Below are positions 33,721-41,592 of a DNA stretch of 64,000 nucleotides, piece by piece; the first letter of the stretch is position 1, and every line of letters begins with the position of its first letter. This DNA is from Bin5 sp965221145. GTDB lineage: Bacteria; Chloroflexota; Anaerolineae; Caldilineales; Caldilineaceae. A program made the translations under genes and the position numbers. The DNA is taken from positions 5,518,001 to 5,582,000 of the forward strand of contig OZ244877.1 of assembly GCA_965221145.1 (NCBI GenBank), given 5' to 3'. The notes beneath the pieces are model-generated. The model did not search any database. It was not told where the DNA came from and saw nothing but the letters and a program-made list of their open reading frames with translations.

Positions 33721-34454
33721 TAGTCACCAGAAGGCTTAAATCCGGAGTCCTTGGGAAAGTGGATGAAACCCAAGCCCAAAAGAGAGAAAGACCACAGGTT
33801 ACTTTCTCAGAGGTTCCAGTATTATCGCATTACTGGAACAACCCGCCGAAAGGGAACGGCCTGCAAAGAGCAGGAGTAAGGTGACAAAAGGGGAGTCTAA
33901 GGGATGCTATACAGAGATTCATTACGGATTCCAGGATTGCCTAAATGCCGAGAGGCACATGGTAACGGAGTCTCCATAGTAGTCTGAGAGAGGGAAAGCC
34001 TCTTACATGGCGAAGGGAGACAGGTATGAAAGACAGAAAGACAGCAAGGTATGCGTAATGCAAATAGCCAAAACTGTTCTTGAAGTCATCCAGAAGATAG
34101 AGAAAGACCTGGAAAAAAACATACTGGAGAGCCGTGTGCGATGAAAGTCGCAAGCACGGTTCGGAGGGGGGTAGTAGGAAAAGTACCGAAAGGGAAACTC
34201 GCTTGCTACCTACCCTACTAATCGGCGGGCGCATCGGTCGGCGGATTCCAGGTGACCACGGCATTGCTGTTGTCATTGATCTGAATGACAACATTGCTGA
34301 CGGCGCGCGTATCTTCCTGGGCATATGCGCTATGCGGAACGAACTGGGGAGAGGTCCGGCCGCTGTTCCCAAACGGCAGGAGCAGGACCGACGCGCCGGT
34401 GAAAATGAACAACGCTAACGCCAAAGTAAAGATTTTTCGTCGAACAGTACGCAT

Positions 34455-35284
34455 ATGAAATTTCCCTAGAGAGTGAATGGATAATGGTTGCTATCGCTGT
34501 TTCGCACCCCGATGCAACGTTACAGGAACTGTACGCAGTATCAATCCGTCGACAATCGCAATACGCGCCCCTGAACTCGCCATATTGAAAGTGGCGAAAA
34601 TTGCGGAGTCGGCGGTCATATCGCGCGAATTTCAGATCGCACGGTCGCGCACGCCGGCTGGGGCGCGCCTGTCCTGTGCCGCTGTCCCGCTTTCCCCTGG
34701 CCGGATGCGCGCCACGCGCAGGCGCGCGGCGCGGCCAAGGCATATACGGTTTGCCAGACGCATTTGGGATTCGTCAGAGCTGTCAGCGATGGAGGCAACG
34801 GAGTTGAGACGACGGTCAAGACGATCGGCGCGACCGCTGCCTGCACGGCAGTTCTTTGGATGTGAAACACGGGGCCCTCTTGCTGGCTGCATCGCGTGCA
34901 GTTGGCATGAAGGCCCGCTTCACAGAACAAGAGGGGATGATAACCATCCAGCCTTACTCTGTGTGCGTGCGACTATGGCAACCACAATTGTTGCATGTTC
35001 TTCTGTTTTGCGCAAACGCCGAAAGATTGGCGGCTAATGTGGATCCCATTCGAAACCACGACTTTTCTCACGGGCTACACCCTGGGATCGCAGGCGTCCC
35101 GCCTGCCCTTACGCAATACGCAAGTTCTTGGTCTCATTTGGGATTTACATTAGCAGGGAACATTCCTTAGGTTCTAGAGGATTTTGTGGCAGGCGCGGGG
35201 ATTGGCAGCGGGCGCTCTGTCAACGCAAACGCTGGCGGCAAAGCCGCCGCCGAGCGGATCGGCATGGAAACTACTTGCCTATGA
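34455..35284. other. Upstream region of FN3 gene with repeats
   Basis: Holds the presumed promoter of the FN3 gene (-), a short repeat related to C near 34964-34992 (GTGCGTGCGACTATGGCAACCAC), and repeat B copy 4 (35033-35125). No credible gene: frames are basic and lack ribosome sites. Confidence 0.45.
35033..35125 (+). repeat. Intergenic repeat B, short copy
   Basis: GCTAATGTGGATCCCATTCG, CCACGACTTTTCTCACGG, CGCCTGCCC and ACGCAATACGCAA match the first two-thirds of repeat B at 41403-41538. Confidence 0.6.
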
Positions 35285-36294
35285 ACCCGAGTTCGGAGTT
35301 AGATTAGGGCCGGCAAGAGAGCCATTTCATTTTGAGAGAGATTGAGAGATGGCTTTTTGGCTTGCCAAGTGTAGGCAATCAGAACGGCGTTGAGAGTGAT
35401 GATAAAGTGGGTCGTGCTGCGGTGACGGGTGTGTTCAATCTGTGAGATATTCTTGAGTTGGTCAACGATGGTGTCAATGAAGAAGCGCTTACGCGTGAGC
35501 AGCTTGTCTTCGAGAACGATGAGTCGGTTCTGCATGTTTTTTCGAATGGGCGTGATCGGCAACGGGCGGTCCGCCGCCATCAATTGCAGTCCCTGTGCGA
35601 AGAGTTGCTCAAAGAGAACTTGGGAGGGATAGCCGCGGTCACCGACCAGCTTCCCCCACAACGTTTTGGTCATCTGTGGGACCGGTTTGCGGTCATCGGT
35701 GTTGCCGGGCGTGAGTTGAACCGCCAGCAATTCACCCTGGTCGTTGACAATCAGATGGAGCTTGAAGCCATAGAACCATCCCATGCAACTCTTGCCGCGC
35801 GGGGCCACCTCGGCAAAGACCCGATGGCAGCCAATGCGCTTGTTGTGGCAGACGGACAACGGGGTCGAATCAATGAATGCCCCCCCTGTCCTCTGACCAA
35901 AACGCACACGCAAATAGAGATACATGGCTGGCAGGGCTGATGGAAATAACTCCACAAAGCGTGCATAACTGACCAGAGCAGGGAATTCACTGCGCATATG
36001 CTTACATACGTGCTGCGTATAGAAGGCCTTGAAATCGCGATAATGCGACTGGTGAAAGTGAATCAGAATCGTCATCACTTCACTCAAGCTTAAGCGAGGG
36101 GTCGGCCCTCGCTTGCGAGTCACGCCTAACAGCTTGGCATTCTCCCAGGTAACCAACCACTGAAAGAAATCATCGACATGACAGAACAGTTTGAGTATAC
36201 TCATCACTGAGCACCTTTCTTTGCTGGTGAATTTTGGTTGGAGAACTTCTATTCTACCAGCTTGACAAGGTGCTCACTTCCTCCGAATTCAGGT
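35285..36294 (-). mobile_element. IS982-family insertion sequence (about 1,010 bp)
   Basis: Ends carry imperfect inverted repeats: ACCCGAGTTCGGAG at 35285 and, on the other strand from 36294, ACCTGAATTCGGAG. One transposase gene fills the element. No target duplication could be recognised, suggesting an old insertion or rearranged flanks. Confidence 0.75.
35299..36207 (-). CDS. IS982-family transposase
   Basis: 302 residues, full length and open. Motifs are characteristic: GGAFIDSTPLSVCHNKRI, RGKSCMGWFYGFKLHLIVND, LTPGNTDDR, LVGDRGYPS and LKNISQIEHTRHRS. The third catalytic acidic residue, normally Glu in an IIETIND-like motif, appears as Asp in FIDTIVDQL, so activity may be reduced. Not closely similar to the other two transposases in the window. 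Confidence 0.9.
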   Translation of the reverse strand: MMSILKLFCHVDDFFQWLVTWENAKLLGVTRKRGPTPRLSLSEVMTILIHFHQSHYRDFKAFYTQHVCKHMRSEFPALVSYARFVELFPSALPAMYLYLRVRFGQRTGGAFIDSTPLSVCHNKRIGCHRVFAEVAPRGKSCMGWFYGFKLHLIVNDQGELLAVQLTPGNTDDRKPVPQMTKTLWGKLVGDRGYPSQVLFEQLFAQGLQLMAADRPLPITPIRKNMQNRLIVLEDKLLTRKRFFIDTIVDQLKNISQIEHTRHRSTTHFIITLNAVLIAYTWQAKKPSLNLSQNEMALLPALI

Positions 36295-36686
36295 ATTCCA
36301 ATAAGTGGTTTGGCGCTCGGCTGCGGTCAGGAGTCCCAAAAGGAGTTGCTGATTATTTCCTTTCAACCGTTACGGCAGGTCCGCCTCGCGCACCACCCGC
36401 ATAGTGAAGTTGGCCGCGGCCTCCGCCTGCGCCATCGGCTACTGCTCCAGCGTATATTTTGGCGTTGTGAGATTCGGCTTTGTCTGGAGCGTGTGATCCC
36501 GATGCGCCCTGCGCGGGCGGCGGCGCGAAGAACTGGGTGTGCGTCAAATTTGGGGTCGTCCAGAGTGACTGGTTCCGGAATCCAGTGTAGTTGCCCAGAG
36601 GGTATCGGAAACGCGCCCCCATTTTGGCGTACACCCCTGCTCTAATCTCATCAAACCGTTGTGGCCCATTAAGGAGAACCAGTTCC
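36295..36686. other. Gap between IS and GH172 gene
   Basis: No intact gene. On the minus strand, 36435-36370 reads an open tail (MAQAEAAANFTMRVVREADLP and stop) that looks like a coding end, preceded by an in-frame stop. It may be a relic of a gene cut by the IS insertion; support is weak. AAGGAG at 36671 belongs to the next gene. Confidence 0.3.
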
Positions 36687-37808
36687 ATGCAATCAGACCT
36701 CTCATCCATCAGCACGGCGCGCAGCGGTCGCGCCTCCTCCTGGGACACCACAGGCCGCAATTCCGACGCCTGGATCATCCCCGCGGGCGAGAGCCGCGTG
36801 CTGGCCGACATCAGCGGGCCGGGCGTCATCACCCATATCTGGATGACGCAGCGCAACCACTACCGCGACTGCCTGCTCAAGATCACGTGGGACAACGCCC
36901 CGCATCCGAGCGTACTTGTGCCCCTGGGTGATTTTTTCGGACTGGGAAGCGCGATCGTCAACTCCTATCAGTCACAGCTGTTCACCGCCTCCACGCGCTG
37001 GAACAACCAGTTCGAGACCGGCTGCGCGCTCAACTGTTACGCGCCTATGCCCTTCCGCGAGCGGGCGCTGGTGGAACTGATCAACGAGAGCAGTGAGCAG
37101 CACCGCCAGTATTTCTATGTGGATTACGAGTTGATCGACGAGATGACGTCGGAGCGGGGTTACTTTCACGCCGAGTTCCGGCGCGCCAATCCCTTCGGCG
37201 GCTGGGGGCACGAAATCACAGTCAACAGGCCGGAGGCCAATATCGTCAACAAGGAGAGGCAGGCCTGGGAGCACAACTACGTCATCCTGGAGACCCAGGG
37301 CCGCGGCCACTACATCGGCTGCACTCTGTCCGTCACCAACTTTCAGGGGACCTGGTGGGGCGAAGGTGATGACATGATCTGGGTGGACGGCTACAAGTGG
37401 CCGCCCGATCTTCACGGCGCCGGCAGTGAGGACTATCTGAACCAGGCCTGGGGCATGCAGAAAAACGCTTTCCTGCGCAACGGCTCCTCAATTTTCGAGG
37501 AGGATACCGGCGGCTATCAGTCCTCATACGTGCTGCATCTGGAGAACCCGGTGCGCTTCCAGAAAGAGGTGAAGGTGACGATCGAGCACGGGCACGGCAA
37601 CCATCTGGCGAACGAAATGTCGTCGGTGGCCTACTGGTATGCGACCGCGCCGACGAAGCCGGTCGATCCGCCGCCGGTCGCGCAGCGTCAACCTGTGTTG
37701 CGCGACAACCAGGGCAACTGGCTCCACGATGAAAGCAAGCGCACGCCGGGGCGAACCGTCCCCATCAACCAAGAGATGCGGGCGATGAAGAACTGCTGGG
37801 CCGGTTGA
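36687..37808 (+). CDS. DUF2961 / GH172-family protein
   Basis: About 373 residues. Start at the ATG at 36687, ten bases after AAGGAG. Recognisable family signatures are SGPGVITHIWMT near residue 45, LGDFFGLG, the catalytic-region motif HGAGSEDYLNQAWG and a following Gly-rich EDTGGYQSSY. GH172 enzymes are trimers acting on fructofuranosides or arabinofuranosides; conserved Glu residues in the SEDY region are consistent with activity. No signal peptide, so probably cytoplasmic action on imported oligosaccharides. It ends seven bases from the convergent flavin reductase gene. Confidence 0.85.
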   Translation: MQSDLSSISTARSGRASSWDTTGRNSDAWIIPAGESRVLADISGPGVITHIWMTQRNHYRDCLLKITWDNAPHPSVLVPLGDFFGLGSAIVNSYQSQLFTASTRWNNQFETGCALNCYAPMPFRERALVELINESSEQHRQYFYVDYELIDEMTSERGYFHAEFRRANPFGGWGHEITVNRPEANIVNKERQAWEHNYVILETQGRGHYIGCTLSVTNFQGTWWGEGDDMIWVDGYKWPPDLHGAGSEDYLNQAWGMQKNAFLRNGSSIFEEDTGGYQSSYVLHLENPVRFQKEVKVTIEHGHGNHLANEMSSVAYWYATAPTKPVDPPPVAQRQPVLRDNQGNWLHDESKRTPGRTVPINQEMRAMKNCWAG

Positions 37809-37814
37809 TTGCCC

Positions 37815-38312
37815 TTACCCTTCATCGACCGGCGCCATCTGGCGATATTTCCCGCCATAGAAGAGCACCGGCTCGCCCGCGTCATGTTCCAGATATTCGA
37901 CCTGCCCAATGTACAGCGTATGGTCGCCGGCGGGGTGGGCATCGACTACCTTGCAAACAAAATAGGCCAGAGCGTCGGGCAGGACCGGATAGTCATAGCG
38001 GCGCTCGAACTGGATCTCCAGCCCCTCAACCGGCCAACCGGCGAAGTGGCTGCTGAAGTCCTCCTGGTCGTGGCGCAGGATGCTGATTGCGTAACGGCCT
38101 GTCTGCCGCAACAGATCAAGCAGCCTCGCCTTGTGCCCGACAGAGATGACCAGCAGGGGCGGATCCAATGAGACCGACATGAACGCGTTGGCGGTCATGC
38201 CATGCACTTCGCCGTCCAGCTCGGTGGTGACGACGGTGATGCCGGTGGCGAAGAGGCCGCAGGCGTTGCGGAGTTCGCGGGAGTCGATGGCGGCGCAACT
38301 GTTCTCAGTCAT
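37815..38312 (-). CDS. Flavin reductase-domain protein (FMN-binding split barrel)
   Basis: About 165 residues, the usual size. Motifs: FATGITVVTT, MTANAFMSVSLDPPLLVISV and AYFVCKVVDAHPAGDHTLYIGQV. These proteins reduce FMN/FAD with NAD(P)H for two-component monooxygenases, or bind flavin. The ATG at 38312 is preferred over an in-frame TTG two codons upstream. No monooxygenase gene is adjacent. Transcribed convergently to the GH172 gene; the repeat-rich gap lies upstream. Confidence 0.9.
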   Translation of the reverse strand: MTENSCAAIDSRELRNACGLFATGITVVTTELDGEVHGMTANAFMSVSLDPPLLVISVGHKARLLDLLRQTGRYAISILRHDQEDFSSHFAGWPVEGLEIQFERRYDYPVLPDALAYFVCKVVDAHPAGDHTLYIGQVEYLEHDAGEPVLFYGGKYRQMAPVDEG

Positions 38313-38552
38313 GGGCAAGTCCGTATTGCGTAGTCAGAATTGACAAATAGCCGGTCAATGATAGGATACCATAAAACTGATTGTGATTCATATGAACGAT
38401 TGTGACGCGTGCATCCCAATTGATTGTCCGTCAAGTGAGGCCAAACCCATCGACCTGGTCGAAGCCGCCAATGGTCAGGCAATTCTCCCCAATCATCTGG
38501 GATACGCCCCTGTGAGAGGGGTGCATCCGAGATTGTTGCATATCCCCCTGGG

Positions 38553-38612
38553 TTTGAAGGTTTTTTGGCGGAGAGGCTTTCATTGCCAACGCCAATACAA
38601 AAAACCTTCAAA
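38553..38612 (-). repeat. Hairpin repeat A, copy 3 (60 bp)
   Basis: Identical over 60 bases to the reverse complement of 15749-15808. Followed at once by the small palindrome 38616-38632. Confidence 0.9.
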
Positions 38613-38679
38613 GTCGCGGGCGTCTCGCCCGCACCCCGCGTAGCTGACAAGATAGGGCGAGAAGCGCGCCAGATATCCT

Positions 38680-38942
38680 GGATACACCCCATCTGCCGAG
38701 CCTGTCACCTGCCAAAACTGAAGTGTGGTATAATACCACTGTGCATCGGTCAGGCAAAGCCAACCCCCGTTTTTGAAGATTTTTTGTGATGGCCCTTCCA
38801 TCAAGGTCTTCCGCCAAAAAACTTCAAATGCACGCCTTGGCCGCCTGCCAACAGCGCCAGCCTCCGTCAACGCGAAAGAACGTTTCATTTCGTATAGTAG
38901 TCAGAGGGGGGGGTAAAGCGGACAAAGCGGACATTTTTGCAA
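38680..38942 (+). promoter_or_regulatory. Leader module D, unit 1
   Basis: Opens TCCTGGATACACCCC. It carries TGGTATAAT (TATAAT 38729-38734) inside the perfect palindrome GTGGTATAATACCAC (38725-38739), then an inserted hairpin repeat A (38772-38828), TTCGTATAGTAGTC, a run of eight G (38906-38913) and TAAAGCGGACAAAGCGGACA before TTTTT. The TGN-TATAAT box suggests an extended -10 promoter. It lacks the CTAAACGTTTAG palindrome of units 2 and 3. Confidence 0.55.
38772..38828 (+). repeat. Hairpin repeat A, copy 4 (57 bp), inserted in leader module
   Basis: Arms TTTGAAGATTTTTTG and CCAAAAAACTTCAAA. Leader unit 2 (39203-39424) has the same flanks (GCCAGACCCCC then TTGCACTCC) with no hairpin between, so this copy looks like a clean insertion. 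Confidence 0.8.
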
Positions 38943-39202
38943 GAAATTTCCTGGAATCCACCCCCTGACAGCTCGCTCACACGGCGATTCCCGCGTCACG
39001 ACCCAAAATCCGGGACCCACACCAATTCGCTGCCTGCGACCCAAAATGAAATCTCGTCCCCAGCATTTTGGGGCTATCCGAATTTTTTAACTGGCGGATG
39101 GGCGCGTCCTGATATGCTGGCAAATGCGCCTTCTCTTTAGTCAGAACCCATCCCCATGTCCCGAAGGCCACAATTCAGACAACGGCTGCGCAAAAATCCT
39201 GG

Positions 39203-39424
39203 ATGCACCCCCAGTGAGAGCCCGGCCGCACACCAGTACAAGAGTGTGATATAATGTCTGTCGTGCAGGCATCCGGCCGAGCCAGACCCCCTTGCACTCC
39301 CTGGCGCCTGCCGGCAGCGACGGCCTCCGCCAACGCAAACAAGGCATCTCCCTTCGTATAGTAATCGAGAGGGGGGGGGGGTAAAGCGGACAAAGCGGAC
39401 ATTTTTACTAAACGTTTAGTAAAA
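39203..39424 (+). promoter_or_regulatory. Leader module D, unit 2, with LacI-type palindrome
   Basis: Opens CCTGGATGCACCCC and has TGATATAAT (TATAAT 39250-39255), TTCGTATAGTAATC, eleven G (39371-39381), TAAAGCGGACAAAGCGGACA, TTTTT and then a 22-bp perfect palindrome (39403-39424) centred on AAACGTTT. Central CG with A/T-rich arms resembles LacI/GalR-family operators. The epimerase gene starts 312 bases after the palindrome on the same strand. Confidence 0.55.
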
Positions 39425-39454
39425 TTGCGCTCAAATAACTGAAGTGGTCGCGCA

Positions 39455-39501
39455 TTTTTGACTGGCGCTCGGGTGGAGCGCCAATCCAAAAAACTGTCAA
39501 A
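39455..39501 (+). repeat. Hairpin, variant of repeat A
   Basis: TTTTTGAC...TGGCGCTC and GAGCGCCA...GTCAAA pair, giving an inner GC-rich stem and outer arms resembling repeat A. It lies in the epimerase leader, after the palindrome. Confidence 0.55.
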
Positions 39502-39736
39502 CCCGCCGCCAATACGTCCGCATCCAGACCTGGGAATCTCTTCCTCCTGTCAACTGCAGTTCAGGCCAACCTGCCAACGCAACGGCTCCTGCCATCATCG
39601 CCCAAAAACCTGGGATACACCCATTGTGACGGAGATGATCAACCGCGGTATTACGTCTGTGCAGTGCTCCATCTGCGGAGGCAGACATGGAAGGTGCCTG
39701 TGTCCACACCCAATACGCAATGTGCGAGCGTGAGTG

Positions 39737-40696
39737 ATGTCTGACGAAAAGTTTTTTGTAACCGGCGCGCTGGGCTGTCTCGGGGCGTGGGTCGTGCGCA
39801 ATCTGGTCCGCGAGCGTGTCGGCGTAACCGTCTACGATCTGGGTTCCAGCCAACACCGGCTCGAACTGCTGATGGAGCCGGACGAAATCGCGCAGATCCG
39901 GTTTATCCAGGATGACATTACCGACACCGAAGCCGTCGCCCGCGCGGTCGAAGAGAGCGGCGTCAACCGCATCATTCACCTGGCCGCGCTGCAAGTGCCG
40001 TTCTGCAAGGCCAATCCGCCGCTCGGCGCGGCCGTGAATGTCGTCGGCACTGTCAATGTGTTCGAAGCGGCCAAGCGGGTCGGCATCTCGCCGGTGATCT
40101 ACGCCAGCAGCATGGCCGTCTACGGCGGCGCCGATCTCTACGGGCCGGAGGTGCAGGACGACGACCCCCTCCACCCGCTCAATCTGTACGGCGTCTACAA
40201 GGCTGCCAACGAGGGTACCGCCCGCATCTACTGGCAGGACGACGGCATTGCCAGCCTCGCGCTGCGGCCCTACACGGTCTACGGCCCGGCGCGCGATCAG
40301 GGCATGACCTCCACTCCGACACAGGCCATGCTGGCCGCGGCCAAAAGTGAAGCCTATCATATCTCCTTCGGCGGGACGTGCGGCTACCAGTATGCCGATG
40401 ATGTGGCGCGCACCTTCATCGCATTGGCCCGCCTGCCCTACGAAGGCGCGGCGGTCTTCAATGTACGCGGCAGCGTCGCCCACATGGCGGAGGTGGTAGA
40501 CGCCATCGTTGCCGCCGAGCCGAGCGCGGCCGGCCGCATCACCTACGACGAGACCCCCTTGCCCTTCGCGGAGGCCCAGAACGAACAGCCCTTGCAGAGC
40601 CTGCTGAACGAGGTACCGTATACGCCGCTCAACCAAGGCGTCGCCCGCACAGTTGACCATTTCCGGCGGGCGCTCGCCGACGGCAAAATCGAATAG
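39737..40696 (+). CDS. NAD-dependent epimerase/dehydratase family protein
   Basis: Extended SDR, about 319 residues. The N-terminal cofactor motif is TGALGCLGAWVVRNL, with Asp after beta-2 (VYDLGSS) favouring NAD. The catalytic set is Ser in YASSMAVYG and YGVYK (Tyr-x3-Lys). An in-frame GTG precedes the ATG by one codon; no strong ribosome site is visible. Probable role: epimerisation or oxidation of a sugar, possibly a uronate dehydrogenase-like reaction. The upstream region carries leader modules and a LacI-type palindrome, suggesting carbohydrate-responsive control. Confidence 0.9.
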   Translation: MSDEKFFVTGALGCLGAWVVRNLVRERVGVTVYDLGSSQHRLELLMEPDEIAQIRFIQDDITDTEAVARAVEESGVNRIIHLAALQVPFCKANPPLGAAVNVVGTVNVFEAAKRVGISPVIYASSMAVYGGADLYGPEVQDDDPLHPLNLYGVYKAANEGTARIYWQDDGIASLALRPYTVYGPARDQGMTSTPTQAMLAAAKSEAYHISFGGTCGYQYADDVARTFIALARLPYEGAAVFNVRGSVAHMAEVVDAIVAAEPSAAGRITYDETPLPFAEAQNEQPLQSLLNEVPYTPLNQGVARTVDHFRRALADGKIE

Positions 40697-40856
40697 CCGC
40701 TGTGCCCAACAGTCGCGCATCGTGCGCCCCGTCAAGCCAGGGGCATTCAACCATACCTGGACTTTGGCGCTATTATGCCAAACTGCCGCAATCACAAAAC
40801 ACCCTTTTCCAAAAAGACAGGGGAGAGCCAAGTTTCAAGTGAACGGAGGGATTGTT

Positions 40857-41396
40857 GTGCGGCGGGTTCGATATAACTGCGCGATGAGTTTAGATGGCTA
40901 CGTTGCGGATTCCAACGACGGGTTCGACTGGATTGACATCGATCCTGATATAAACTTCGATGAACTGTCGGCGCAGTTCGACACGTATTTGATGGGGCGC
41001 CGGACGTTTGAAGTTGTTGGTGGGCAGGGTCCGCCGACTGCGCCGGGAAACCGGAGATACGTTTTCTCAAAAAGTCTGCGTCAGAGTGAGTATGAGAATA
41101 TACGAGTTATCGGCGAGGACTGGAGAGAGGTAGTACGGTCGCTGCGGGCGCAGCCGGGCAAGGATATCTGGTTGTTTGGGGGCGGGCGGCTGTTCGGGAG
41201 TTTGTGCAAGGAGGGGCTGGTTGACACGGTGGAAGTGGCGATTATGCCGATTCTGCTTGGTGGCGGCGTTCCTTTTGTGGCCGGACTGTCGAGACAGGTC
41301 GAATTGAGGCTGAGGGAGCAGAGAGTATACGAGAAGACGGGGACGGTGGTCCTGGTGTACGAGGTCGGCAGGATCGGTATCTCCCAAGAGTCATAA
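40857..41396 (+). CDS. Dihydrofolate reductase / RibD C-terminal domain protein
   Basis: About 179 residues. A GTG start at 40857 is chosen because GGAGGG lies six bases upstream; the frame is open further upstream but reads the end of the epimerase region. Motifs: RYNCAMSLDGYVADSNDGFDW, YLMGRRTFE and KDIWLFGGGRLFGSL, typical of the DHFR-like domain of RibD and stand-alone YyaP/YwjB proteins, which probably reduce unknown pterin- or pyrimidine-like compounds with NADPH. Repeat B copy 2 begins a few bases after the stop. Confidence 0.9.
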   Translation: MRRVRYNCAMSLDGYVADSNDGFDWIDIDPDINFDELSAQFDTYLMGRRTFEVVGGQGPPTAPGNRRYVFSKSLRQSEYENIRVIGEDWREVVRSLRAQPGKDIWLFGGGRLFGSLCKEGLVDTVEVAIMPILLGGGVPFVAGLSRQVELRLREQRVYEKTGTVVLVYEVGRIGISQES

Positions 41397-41402
41397 TTAG
41401 CA

Positions 41403-41538
41403 TTAATGTGAATCCCGTTTGAAACCGAGACTTTTCTCATGGATTACGCATTTGAAACGTGGCTGTCTCGCCTGCCCTTACGGAATACGCAATACGGAAT
41501 TCAGAAAAAAACGGATTTTCAAAGTGAACGCATATTAG
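41403..41538 (+). repeat. Intergenic repeat B, copy 2
   Basis: About 136 bp matching 10305-10447 nearly throughout (AATCCCGTTTGAAACCGAGA, GGATTACGCATTTGAAACG, GGAATACGCAATACGGAATT, GTGAACGCATATTAGG). Lies 55 bases upstream of the FAH gene. Confidence 0.8.
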
Positions 41539-41592
41539 GTTCTGTCACTTTCATAAATGATCCCCTAAACTTTCCAACGAGGAGCAGATCAG

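Larger units (their letters stand above)
32505..34218 (+). mobile_element. Group II intron, copy 2, interrupted by an IS
   Basis: Same intron as copy 1, in the same position of a duplicated FN3 module. Starts GTGCG at 32505 and ends CCTAC at 34218; domain V is at 34129-34162. Total 1,714 nt equals 697 plus a 1,012-bp IS and a 5-bp target duplication. By eye the intron sequence is identical to copy 1. The IS sits in the domain I region, 204 nt into the intron, so folding and splicing are probably lost unless the IS is removed from the RNA. Confidence 0.9.
28729..34454 (-). pseudogene. Secreted fibronectin-III / PPC-domain surface protein, broken by two introns and an IS
   Basis: Starts at 34454 with a Sec signal peptide (basic MRTVRRK, hydrophobic core, AYAQ cleavage) and an FN3 module ending PTDAPAD, where a stop enters from inserted DNA. 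Removing 32505-34218 and 31409-32105 restores one frame of 1,104 residues: signal, two near-identical FN3 modules joined by Thr/Pro/Ala linkers, further FN3 modules, and C-terminal PPC-like domains (DWYRIEL, GTYYIVISH). Both junctions then read APADYRISWIE. The insertions are antisense to this gene, so splicing of its mRNA cannot repair it. The 28729-31308 part stays open (859 residues) but lacks a signal. Probably a former cell-surface adhesion protein. Confidence 0.88.
38313..39736. other. 1.4-kb repeat-rich non-coding region
   Basis: No gene of good quality. It contains hairpin repeat A three times (38553-38612, 38772-38828 and a variant at 39455-39501), two copies of the leader module D (38680-38942 and 39203-39424), a GCGGGCG/CGCCCGC palindrome (38616-38632) and a 22-bp perfect palindrome (39403-39424). 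The two D modules point toward the epimerase gene. Confidence 0.7.

Noticed and set aside
34477..35037. 186-residue plus-strand frame upstream of the FN3 gene
   Set aside because: Arg/Ala-rich, no motif or ribosome site, overlaps repeats.
39371..39381. The 11-G run as sequencing error only
   Set aside because: The G-run recurs with the same flanks in three leader modules, so it is a real feature, although its exact length may be uncertain or variable.
38313..39736. CRISPR-like array in the repeat-rich gap
   Set aside because: Repeats are few, long and unevenly spaced, with no regular spacers and no cas genes nearby.
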